From assembly GCA_937887565.1 (NCBI GenBank), contig CALABS010000040.1, forward strand, positions 1 through 64,000: DNA of 64,000 nucleotides. Reading direction: 5' to 3'. The notes under the pieces are model-generated. The model made no database searches, had not been told where the DNA came from, and was given only the letters and a program-made list of their open reading frames with translations. Positions 52,742 through 61,800 of this stretch are shown here, piece after piece. How positions within the stretch are numbered: position 1 is the stretch's first letter; every line of letters begins with the position of its first letter. Made by a program: the position numbers and the translations under genes. Source of the stretch: an uncultured Rhodospirillaceae bacterium (lineage in GTDB: Bacteria; Pseudomonadota; Alphaproteobacteria; Rhodospirillales; Magnetospirillaceae).

Positions 52742-54733
52742 TCAGGCGGCGCGGATTTCCGCCAGGGTAGTCCGAACCTGGGCCTTCAGCGTCTCGGCCT
52801 GGTCGGCCAGTTCCGAGCCGGCCGACAGAACGCTGCCTGCCGCCGAACCGGTTTCCGAGACCACCTGGGACACGCCGGTGATGTTGTCGGACACCTGACG
52901 GGTTCCTTCGGCGGCCTGCTGGACGTTGCGGGCGATTTCCTGGGTGGCGGCGCCCTGCTCCTCCACCGCCGAGGCGATGGTGGTGATGACGCCGCTCATG
53001 CGGTCGATCACCCGGCTGATGGAGCCAATCGAACTGACCGCCCCCTGGGTGGCGCTCTGGACGGCGTGGATCAGGGCCGAGATCTCGTCGGTGGCCTTCG
53101 AGGTCTGGCTGGCCAGGTGCTTGACCTCGTTGGCGACCACCGCGAAGCCCTTGCCGGCCTCGCCGGCGCGGGCCGCCTCGATGGTGGCGTTCAAGGCCAA
53201 AAGGTTGGTCTGGCTGGCGATGTCGGTGATGAAGTTGACCACCTCGCCGATCTTGACCACCGCGTCGGACAGTTCGCCGATGCGCGAATCGGCCGAGCGG
53301 GCCTCGTCCACCGCCTCGCCGGCGATGCGGGTGCTCTCGGCGGTCTGGCGGCTGATCTCGGAGATGGAGGAGGACAGCTCCTCGGTGGCGGCGGCCACGG
53401 TCTGCACGTTGGCCGAGGCCTCCTCGGCGGCGGCGGCCACGGTGGCGGCCCGCGACTCGGCCTGCTGGACCAGCCCGGTCATGCTCTCGGCGGTGGCGAC
53501 CATCTCGGTGGAGGCCGAACCCACCGTCTCGGCCACCCGGCCGATATGGGTGTCGAGATCGTCGGCGATGCGGTTCATGCTCCGCTTGCGCTCGGCCTCG
53601 GCGGCGGCGCGCATGGCCTCCTGGTCGTCATGCAGCTTGCGGTTCTCCTGCCCCTGCCGCTTGAACACCTCGACGGCGCGGGCCATCTCGCCCACCTCGT
53701 CCGAGCGCTCGGTGGACGGCACCGCCGCCTCCAGGTCGCCGCCGGCCAGGGTGCGCATGACCTTGGTGATCTCGACCAGCGGCGCCGAGATGCCGCGCGC
53801 CAGCAGGAAGGCGATCCCGAGCCCGACCACCAGGATTCCACCCGCCACCATCAGGGCGCTGTTGCGGGTGGCGGTGTACTGGGCCGCGTACTGGCTGGCA
53901 TCCATGACGATCTCGACCACCGCCGCCGGCTTGCCCGAATAGTCGGGGACGGGCGCCAGCAGCGCCGCCACCGGCATCCCGTCGACGGTGCCGCGGCGGA
54001 TGATCTGGTCGCCGGCCAGGGACTGCTTGCGGTCGGCGAGGGCGAAGAACGGCTCCTTGAGGCTGCTGCCGATGGTGAAGAAATCGTCCTGGCTGTTCTT
54101 GGTGCCCGAATTGACCGCCGGATTGGCGGCATGGACGGCGATGTCGACGCCGTAGCGGGCCTTGAAGGTGTCGGCGAAGTTCTGGCCGAAGCTCATGCCG
54201 AATTCCACCGAACCGGTGTGCTGGCCCTGATGGAACATGGGCACCACGGCGCGCATCCCCATGCCGCCGACGCCGTTCTCGAGACCGAGGATCGCCTTCT
54301 TCTGGGCATTGGTCTCGATGACGGTCTGGCGGAACGAGGACAGGTCGTCGCCGAACTTCTCCACCTTGTGGACGCGCAGGAACGAGGTGGCGGGTGGGGT
54401 GTGGAACTGGAACTGCTCGACCCCGGCCTCCTTCTTCAGGAGTTTGAAGCCGGGCGCGAACAGCGCGGCCAGCCGGGCGCGGTCACGATAGGCGAAGGCG
54501 TCCTGGACCTCGGGAATGTTGGCCACCAGCTTGGCCATGTCGGCGCCGGCCTCGCTGGTCGAGGCCAAGGCCGCTTCCATGGCCCGGAAATAGCCCCGCA
54601 GCTCCCGCTCCTCGGCGGTCCTGATGGTGTCGGAAAGGTTGCCCAACATCAGCGGCACGATGCCCGCCGTCACCAGCACCAGCACCGCCGCGAAAGCCGC
54701 CACCAGCCTGCCCTTGATCCCCATGGTCTTCAT
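52742..54733 (-). CDS. methyl-accepting chemotaxis protein with dCache domain
   Basis: 663 residues from ATG 54733, GGAGGG upstream. Membrane span about 8-30. Periplasmic double-Cache domain (about 35-290: FLRVHKVEKFGDDLSSFRQT, 'GGMGMRAVVPMFHQGQHTGSVEFGMSFGQNF') of the PF14827 type. Second span about 292-315, HAMP and a cytoplasmic signalling domain with the hairpin 'DIASQTNLLALNATIEAARAGEAGKGFAVVANEV'. The ligand is not predictable. Confidence 0.92.
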   Translation of the reverse strand: MKTMGIKGRLVAAFAAVLVLVTAGIVPLMLGNLSDTIRTAEERELRGYFRAMEAALASTSEAGADMAKLVANIPEVQDAFAYRDRARLAALFAPGFKLLKKEAGVEQFQFHTPPATSFLRVHKVEKFGDDLSSFRQTVIETNAQKKAILGLENGVGGMGMRAVVPMFHQGQHTGSVEFGMSFGQNFADTFKARYGVDIAVHAANPAVNSGTKNSQDDFFTIGSSLKEPFFALADRKQSLAGDQIIRRGTVDGMPVAALLAPVPDYSGKPAAVVEIVMDASQYAAQYTATRNSALMVAGGILVVGLGIAFLLARGISAPLVEITKVMRTLAGGDLEAAVPSTERSDEVGEMARAVEVFKRQGQENRKLHDDQEAMRAAAEAERKRSMNRIADDLDTHIGRVAETVGSASTEMVATAESMTGLVQQAESRAATVAAAAEEASANVQTVAAATEELSSSISEISRQTAESTRIAGEAVDEARSADSRIGELSDAVVKIGEVVNFITDIASQTNLLALNATIEAARAGEAGKGFAVVANEVKHLASQTSKATDEISALIHAVQSATQGAVSSIGSISRVIDRMSGVITTIASAVEEQGAATQEIARNVQQAAEGTRQVSDNITGVSQVVSETGSAAGSVLSAGSELADQAETLKAQVRTTLAEIRAA

Positions 54734-55043
54734 CGTCACACCCTCCTGCCGCCGGAACCGACGCGGGACACCCCGCCGGACGGCCTTCTCCATCTAGCCC
54801 TTCCGATCCTGCATCACCCTCCCGTCGAGGCAAACTATGCAAAGGAAGAGCCGCGAACCCCGTGTCATGGGCATACCAAACCCGATCAGATACGGGGGCA
54901 ATCTTATGGACTAGATCGGGGCAAGACCTGACAAACGTTCGTATAAGTGAGTGTCGCGCCAACGGTGCCGGATGACCCGTGCCGATCCCCCAGTGCGGCC
55001 ATGCTTGGGAAGCGGTGCTGGAGCGGGTATAAGGAATGCCGGC
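54734..55043. other. intergenic region, no gene seen
   Basis: 310 bases between the chemoreceptor start and the split tRNA-Leu. It should hold the chemoreceptor promoter and that of the tRNA. I see no convincing small ORF, repeat or terminator. Confidence 0.5.
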
Positions 55044-55082
55044 GCGGACGTGGCGGAACCGGTAGACGCAGCGGACTTAAAA
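55044..55082 (+). pseudogene. 5' half of tRNA-Leu(UAA), interrupted in the anticodon loop
   Basis: Acceptor GCGGACG, D-arm (TGGCGGAACCGGTAGACGCA), 5' anticodon stem GCGGA and loop CTTAAAA (anticodon TAA) are intact. The expected TCCGC then is missing; one T continues into unrelated sequence. No downstream 3' half with a CGTCCGC acceptor strand is seen. This looks like an integration junction in a tRNA anticodon loop. Confidence 0.75.
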
Positions 55083-55234
55083 TAAATCGCGCCTTCCAAA
55101 AAATCCCCAAGACCAGCAGTTTCCTTGCTTTAAAACATAGTGACCCCGCGTGCGCAGTACATTCACTGTTTACACAGTGCGAGTTACTGCGCCTTGGCGG
55201 CTCCTGCCGCCATATCTATTCATATGGGTCGGAC

Positions 55235-55867
55235 ATGAGCAAAGATATATTCGTCAGTGAAGACATCCATCTTCACAAGCGAGCAGGAACAACCAAATAC
55301 CAAGCCCGTATCCGTCTCAAGGACGGCAATTGGAAGCGCATCAGCACCGGCACGAGCGACGAGGCAGATGCGCGTGAGGCTGCACGCTCAACCAAAAGCG
55401 AGATGGATTTCCGCTTAAAGAACAACGTGGTTCCCGACAGCCGCACCGTTAGGCACGTAGCGGAACAGGCCAAGCGCCAGATGTTGGACGAAATTGAGGC
55501 CGAGACAGGCACGAGCCCGACCGATCTCATTTTCCGCTATCCCGACGGCACACCTATCAACGACATGGGGCGCACGTTCCAAGTCGTGCTTAAGAGCGCC
55601 GGCCTCTTGATGGACCATCACGGCCAACAGCGCACGCTTTATGGATGCAGGCACACCTACCTGACCTATATGCTGGTCTACGAGCCAGAGGTTGACCCAC
55701 TGTTCCTGGCTGAGAACGCCGGCACAAGCGTTGCCATGCTGGAGCGGCATTACGCCGATGCAAACCCGAAGCGGAAAGCCGGCGTGTTCTCAGGTGTGAA
55801 GCAGCGTGCTAATGGGGTTGACCGCTTGTTGAAGGTCGGCAATAAGCCGGGTGCGTTCGACTTCTAA
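55235..55867 (+). pseudogene. tyrosine integrase with large internal deletion
   Basis: 210 residues in frame, against some 330-400 in the family. The N-terminal arm-binding domain is present (AGTTKYQARIRLKDGNWKRI, 'EADAREAARSTKSEMDFRL'). The C-terminal catalytic end remains (LYGCRHTYLTY with the second Arg, and nucleophile Tyr in LERHYADAN). The core-binding domain and the first catalytic Arg and Lys are missing between KRQML and DEIEAETG. G+C is below the local average. It is unlikely to be active, but the gene is otherwise uninterrupted. Confidence 0.75.
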
Positions 55868-55875
55868 GGCAACGT

Positions 55876-55959
55876 GGGGACGTGGTGGAACGGTATACAC
55901 ATTCGACTTAAAATCGAACGGCTTATGCCATGCGGGTTCGACTCCCGCCGTCCCTACCA
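55876..55959 (+). tRNA. tRNA-Leu(UAA), complete
   Basis: 84 nt with encoded CCA. Acceptor GGGGACG/CGTCCCT (first pair G-U), anticodon stem TTCGA/TCGAA around CTTAAAA (anticodon TAA), variable arm GGCTTATGCC and T-arm GCGGGTTCGACTCCCGC. The gene starts eight bases after the integrase remnant. It shares GACTTAAAAT with the broken tRNA-Leu. Its body differs from that half, so it is a different gene, perhaps phage-borne. Confidence 0.92.
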
Positions 55960-56126
55960 GGCTTACCAACTCCCGCCGGGCGTGGCTAACAGTTTTTTGA
56001 TGAACGCCACCCCCTCAGTCGCTGCAATGGTCACCGCAGAACCGAGCAAAGCCGCAACGACCTCATTCCGACGCTCCTCTCGCTATCGCGTCGTTGTCGC
56101 CGACGTACATCCAACTGTAGACCGCG

Positions 56127-56387
56127 ATGCTTGCCCGGCTCTTAGCCTCAACGCTGAATGGGAACAGCGCCCGAGCGGCGCTGCTGAATAGGAGCGAGCG
56201 GGAGGTGTTCTGGCAGCGGGTCAATGGCAAGGCCACCAAGGAGGTCGCAGCAGACCTCGGTATCAGCCTCAAGACGGCGGAAGTCCACCGGGCGCGGGTG
56301 CTCGATAAGATGCGGGTGAATGGGCTGGCCGAACTGGTGGGGGCTTCGCGGCACATCGGGCTGATGTTGCGACTTGGCGCACTATAG
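56127..56387 (+). pseudogene. LuxR-type HTH fragment (FixJ-like)
   Basis: 86 codons. Residues about 20-72 form a LuxR/FixJ DNA-binding domain (RSEREVFWQRVNGKATKEVA, 'LGISLKTAEVHRARVLDKMRV'). No receiver domain precedes it, and the first 18 codons look non-homologous, so the 5' part was probably lost. The next 220 bases (56388-56605) show nothing I can support. Confidence 0.55.
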
Positions 56388-56605
56388 GTGCTTCTCGGTC
56401 TACATCCGGTATGGGCCGGGAGCCGCCAAATCGCGCTTCTGTTCAGGGCCGAAAGAAGGCGGTCTGCTTTCAGCGTTGGTTCTGAAAAAGCGGACGTCGA
56501 GGGTTGGTTGAAATCGCGGTGGGGCAGACAATTCTGTGGAATTCCGCTTCACCCGTCTGCATTGACCATTGCCCACCCCAAGCCCACGACCGGCGTGGTA
56601 ACCGC

Positions 56606-57709
56606 TTAATTCGGGTCCGCGTACTGTTTGGCGATGGCTCGGAATTCCTCCTGGATGCCGACGAAGGCGTCGACGACATCGGGGTCGAAGCGGCGCCCCC
56701 GTTCCTCCACGATGGTGGCGACCGCCACCTCGTGGGTCATCTCCTCCTTATAGACGCGGCGGTTGACCAGGGCGTCGTAGACGTCCGCCACGGCCATCAG
56801 CCGTGCCGACACCGGGATGTCGTCGCCGGACAGGCCCTCGGGATAGCCGTTGCCGTCCCAGCGCTCATGGTGGAAGCGGGCGATCTCCTTGGCGGTGGTG
56901 AGGAACTCCAGCTTCTTGCCCAGCCAACGTTCGGCGTGCTCGATCGCCGAGCAGCCCTGGGCGGCGTGGGTCATCATGATTTCAAATTCCTCGGGCGCCA
57001 GCGGGCCGGACTTCAGCAGGATGCTGTCGGGAATACCGATCTTGCCGATATCGTGGAGCGGAGCCGATTTGAACAGCATGGTGATGGATTGCTCGTCCAA
57101 GGCGCCGGCGAACCGGGGGTGGGACTGCAGCGCCGAGGCCAACGCGCTGATATAGTACTGGGTGCGGCGGATGTGGTTGCCAGTCATCAGGTCGCGGGTT
57201 TCCGCCAGTGACGCCATGGCCAGGATGGTAACGTCCTTGATGGCGGTGACTTCCTTGGTGCGCTTGGCGACCTCGCGCTCCAGGAAGGCATTCTTGTCGC
57301 GCAAAAAGTCGGCGGCGTTCTTTAGCCGCAGATGGGCCTTGATCCTGGCCTGGAGGATCGGGGGGCTGACCGGCTTGGAGATGTAATCCACCGCCCCCAG
57401 GTCGAAGCCTTTCTTTTCGTCGGCCATGCGCGACAGGCCGGTCAGGAAGATCACCGGCACGTCACGGGTGCGGGGAGCGGCCTTGAGCTGCCGGCACACC
57501 TCGTAACCGTCGATGTCCGACATCATGACATCCAGCAACACAAGATCGGGCGGCTCGTTGGCCTGAGCGACCTTCAGGGCCTTTTCGCCGCTGTTGGCGA
57601 CCTTGACGCGATAATCATCCTTCAGCAGCTGCGAGATGTGCGTCAACTCCTCCGGCGTGTCGTCAACCAACAGGATTGTCGGCCGGTCCATGAATTCCGA
57701 GGCGGCCAT
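56606..57709 (-). CDS. response regulator with HD-GYP domain (copy 1)
   Basis: About 367 residues from ATG 57709; GTG codons at 57712 and 57718 are alternatives, the latter directly abutting the upstream stop. REC domain (TILLVDDTPEELTH, phospho-Asp in LVLLDVMM, Lys in YISKPVSP), linker helix, HD-GYP domain with HDIGK and FHHERWDGNGYPEGL. HD-GYP enzymes hydrolyse cyclic di-GMP, and the catalytic residues are intact. Tandem paralogue of the next gene. Confidence 0.9.
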   Translation of the reverse strand: MAASEFMDRPTILLVDDTPEELTHISQLLKDDYRVKVANSGEKALKVAQANEPPDLVLLDVMMSDIDGYEVCRQLKAAPRTRDVPVIFLTGLSRMADEKKGFDLGAVDYISKPVSPPILQARIKAHLRLKNAADFLRDKNAFLEREVAKRTKEVTAIKDVTILAMASLAETRDLMTGNHIRRTQYYISALASALQSHPRFAGALDEQSITMLFKSAPLHDIGKIGIPDSILLKSGPLAPEEFEIMMTHAAQGCSAIEHAERWLGKKLEFLTTAKEIARFHHERWDGNGYPEGLSGDDIPVSARLMAVADVYDALVNRRVYKEEMTHEVAVATIVEERGRRFDPDVVDAFVGIQEEFRAIAKQYADPN

Positions 57710-57718
57710 CACGCTCAC

Positions 57719-58885
57719 TTACTCCGTCTCGGCGATGGCGACGCCGGCCTGGGAAAGCAGCGTCCGCTTGCGCTCCATGTCGGCATCGGAATCGGAAAGA
57801 TCGCGGGCGATGGCGCGGATTTCGTCCTGGATGTCCAGGAAGGCATCCAGGACGTCGGGGTCGAAATGGCTGCAACGGCCCTCGACCATGATGACGACGG
57901 CCCTGTCGTGGGACATGGGGTCCTTGTAGACGCGGCGGCTGATCAGGGCATCGTAGACGTCGGCGACCGCCATCAGACGCGCGGACAGCGGGATGTCGTC
58001 CCCCTTGAGCCCCAGCGGATAGCCGCTGCCGTTCCACTTCTCCTGGTGGGAATAGGCGATCTCCTTGGCCAAGGTCAGGAATTCCACGTTCGAGCCCAGG
58101 GATCGCTCGGCATGCTCGATGGCGTCGCGGCCGAGCGTGGTGTGGGTCTTCATGATCTCGAATTCCTCGGGCGTGAAACGACCGGGCTTCAACAGGATGC
58201 GGTCGGGGATGCCCACCTTGCCGATGTCGTGCAGCGGGGCCGACTTGAACAGCATGTCGATGGTGGTGTCATCCAACTGGGAGGCAAAGCGCGGATGGTC
58301 GCGCAGCCTGGTGGCCAGGGCCTTGACGTAGAATTGGGTGCGGCGGATGTGGTTGCCGGTTTCCAGGTCCCGCGTCTCGGCCAGGGACGCCATCGCCAGG
58401 ATGGTCACGTCCTGGATCGCCATTACCTCCTCGGTGCGCTTGGCGACCTCCGCCTCCAGGAACTTGCTCTTGTCGCGCAGGAAGTCGGCGGTGGCCTTGA
58501 GCTTGAGCTGGGTGCGCACGCGGGCCAGCACGATCGGCGGGCTGATGGGCTTGGTGATGTAATCCACCGCCCCCATGTCCAGGCCCTTGCGCTCGGCATC
58601 CACTTCCGTCTTGGCGGTCAGGAAGATCACGGGAATGTCGCGGGTCGCCCGGCTCTCCTTGAGGCGCTGGCACACCTCGTAGCCGTCCATGTCGGGCATC
58701 ATGATGTCCAGCAGAATCAGGTCGGGGGGATTTTCCGCCGCCGCGACCTTCAATGCCTTCTCGCCGTTGCTGGCCACCTTCACGCGGTATTCGTCCTTGA
58801 GCAGGCTGCTCAGGACCGCCAGGTTGTCCGGCGTGTCATCCACCACCATAATGGTGGCCCTTTCGGCAAATTCCCGGCTTTCCAT
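57719..58885 (-). CDS. response regulator with HD-GYP domain (copy 2)
   Basis: 388 residues. Same REC plus HD-GYP layout as copy 1 (IMVVDDTPDNLAVL, LILLDIMMPDMDGYEV, YITKPISPP; HDIGK, SHQEKWNGSGYPLGL), clearly similar along its length. It has an extra acidic tail after about residue 355. It lies eleven bases downstream of the hybrid kinase stop, so kinase and both regulators probably form one operon and one phosphorelay to c-di-GMP breakdown. Confidence 0.92.
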   Translation of the reverse strand: MESREFAERATIMVVDDTPDNLAVLSSLLKDEYRVKVASNGEKALKVAAAENPPDLILLDIMMPDMDGYEVCQRLKESRATRDIPVIFLTAKTEVDAERKGLDMGAVDYITKPISPPIVLARVRTQLKLKATADFLRDKSKFLEAEVAKRTEEVMAIQDVTILAMASLAETRDLETGNHIRRTQFYVKALATRLRDHPRFASQLDDTTIDMLFKSAPLHDIGKVGIPDRILLKPGRFTPEEFEIMKTHTTLGRDAIEHAERSLGSNVEFLTLAKEIAYSHQEKWNGSGYPLGLKGDDIPLSARLMAVADVYDALISRRVYKDPMSHDRAVVIMVEGRCSHFDPDVLDAFLDIQDEIRAIARDLSDSDADMERKRTLLSQAGVAIAETE

Positions 58886-58896
58886 CGCTCAGATCC

Positions 58897-61800
58897 TCAT
58901 ACGCGGTCCATGGCCCGGTTCAAGGCGGCCAACGCGGCTTCGAAGTCGAAATCCTTGATGGCGGCACGCAGGCGCGGGTACTCCTCGGGGAAGGCGGCCG
59001 CCAGCAGGCCGGCATTCTCGTCCAGCACATCGTCAACCTCGGCGTCGTCTTCGGCAAGCAGCTTCCGCAGACGATGGCATGCCTGGTCCAATACGGCCCG
59101 GTCCACCACGGATTGGGCGGCCTCCCGCTCGGGCGGCAGCCGGCTGTCCAGGGCGGTGACGAGGGTGGCGAGGGGGTGACGCAAGGCCTCGATGGCGGCA
59201 TCCACCGTGTCGCGCGGGGTCCGCTCGGCCAGGGCGGTCTCCAGTTCGGCGCCACGGCCCTGGACCTCGTCAGCCCCGATCATGCCGGCTAGGCCTTTCA
59301 GGGTGTGAGCCAGGCGCTCGGCCGTCTGCCAGTCGCCGCCGTCCAAAGCCGCCCGGATCTCGTCGCAGGTAGTCCGGCGGCTGGCGGCGAATTTGCGCAG
59401 TGATGACAGGTAAAGCCCTGCCTTGCCCTGCACCCGGCGCAGGCCGCCGACCATGTCCAGCCCCGGGACATCAGGCAGGGTCGGCTGGTCCGCGCTGGCG
59501 GCTGCCCGGGGAGCGACCGGCGCCCGTTCACCCGGCGGAACCCACCGAAGCAGGACGCCCCACAGATGCTCCGGATCGATGGGCTTGGCGGCGAAATCGT
59601 TCATGCCGGCGTCCAGGCAGCGGTCCCGGTCGCGCTGCATGGCATTGGCAGTCATGGCGATAATGGGCAAATGGCCGAAGCGGCCCAGCTTGCGGATTTC
59701 CCGTGTGGCGGTCACGCCGTCCATGACCGGCATCTGCATATCCATCAACACCAGATCGTAGGACTGCTCCTGCACCCTGGCGAGGGCTGCGGCGCCGTCA
59801 CCGGCCACGTCGACCACGAAGCCGGCATCGGCGAGCAGTTCGGTGGCGACCTCCTGGTTCAGTTCATTATCCTCCACCAGCAGGATGCGGGCGCCCCGGA
59901 TGGAGGCTAGGCTTTCGGGCGTGCACGGCGCACCGTCCATCGGCTTGCTCGGTTCGGTGACGGCGGTGCCGCCGAACAAGCGGATGACAGTATCGAACAG
60001 CACCGAGGCGCTGACGGGCTTTATCAGCACGTCCTCGATTCCGGCCTCGGCGATCTGGCTCAGAACCTCCTCGCGGCCATAGGCGGTAACCATCAGCAGA
60101 CGCGGCGCAGGGTCCAGACCCAGCGCCCGGATCTGGCGAGCGGTGGTGACGCCATCCAGGTCGGGCATGCGCCAGTCCAGCAGCACCAGGGCATAGGGCT
60201 GGCCGGCAGCCGCCGCCCGCTTGACCTCGTCCACCGCCGCCAGGCCCGAGCCGGCGTCGGCCACCTCGAACGTCATACTGGACAGCAGGTCGCACAGGAC
60301 AGCACGGGCGTTGTCGTTGTCGTCCACCACCAGCACCCGGCAGCCGCGCAGGTCGGGCGACGGCAGCAGTTCGCGCTTGCGCTGAGTGCCGACACGCAGG
60401 CGTGCGGTGAACCAGAACGTGCTGCCCTTGCCGAACACGCTGTCCACCCCGACCTCACCGTCCATCAGTTCGGCCAGGCGCTTGCAGATGGCCAACCCCA
60501 GGCCGGTGCCGCCAAATTTCCGCGTGGTCGATGTGTCGGCCTGCTCGAAGCTCTGGAACAGGCGGCCTTTCTGCTCGTCGGTGATTCCGATGCCGGTATC
60601 GCGCACGGCGAAGCACAGCAGCACCTCGCCCTCGGTGCGCTCCTTGACCCGGGCCATGATGTCGATTTCACCCGTCTCGGTGAACTTGATGGCGTTGTTG
60701 GCGTAGTTGATCAGGATCTGGCCCAGCCGCAAGGAATCCCCCACCAGGGCGCGTGGCACCTCGGGCGGGATGTCGAACACCAGCTCCAACTGCTTGGCGT
60801 TGGTCTTGTCAGTCAGCAGGCTGGCAATGTTGTCGAGCATCGCATCCAGGTCGAAATCCGCCTGTTCGATGGACAGCTTGCCGGCCTCGATCTTTGAAAA
60901 GTCCAGGATGTCGTTGATGATACCCAGGAGGTGCTGGCCGGCACCCTGGATCTTCCTGACATAGTCACGTTGGCGGGGCGTCAGATCAGTCTTGAGCGCC
61001 AGATAGGACATGCCGATGATGGCGTTCATTGGCGTGCGGATCTCGTGGCTCATATTGGCGAGGAAGTCCGACTTCATGCGGGCTGCATCCTCGGCCATTT
61101 CCTTGGCATGGGTCAGCACGGCCTCGGCCGCCTTGACGGCCGTGACGTCCTGGAAGAAGCCCGCCCACGCCAGGGAGTCGCCGCCGCCGATAGGCAGGGC
61201 CTCCATGCGAACCCAGCGCGTCTCGCCCTCGGCATCCAGGCGGAACTGGGCCGAGAAGGGCACTCCTTGGCCGATGGCGCCGGTCACCTGCTCCTCCAGC
61301 CCTTCCCGGTCGGCCGGCAGTACCGCGCCGTATAGCCGGTCGCCGTTGGCCTTCAATTGTTCATGCCCGACCCCCAGGATGTCGTACACCTGCCGGCTCA
61401 GGAAGGTGAACCAGAACAGATCGCCCTCGCTGCGCAGCTCGAACACCACCACCGGCACCGAGTTGGTCAGCACCCTCAGCCTCTCCTCGGCCTCGCGGAT
61501 GCGGTGCAGGGCGTCCTCGCGCTCGGTGACGTCCAGCCAATAGCCGTTCCACACCCGCGTTCCATCGGCCATCAGCGACACCATGGAGCGGGTTTCGACC
61601 CACCGGAACGCATGATTGCCGTTCACGACCCGGTACAGCAGGTTGGTGGGCATATTGTCGCGGATGGACTGGATCACGGCGTTACGCGCCGTCTGCCGGT
61701 CGTCGGGATGGACCCGCTTCCAGCGCTGGTCAGGATCATCCAGCAGCGACGATGACGTCGCCCCCCAGATTTCTTCGGCCTTGGCGCTGATGAAGCGGAA

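Noticed and set aside
55044..55914. Treating the half tRNA and the complete tRNA-Leu as the two halves of one split gene
   Set aside because: The acceptor and anticodon stem arms of the half do not pair with the 3' part of the second tRNA, while the second tRNA pairs fully with itself.
55960..56126. Minus-strand hydrophobic reading frame after the second tRNA-Leu
   Set aside because: It has no start codon between its flanking stops and no recognisable family, so it is not reported as a gene.
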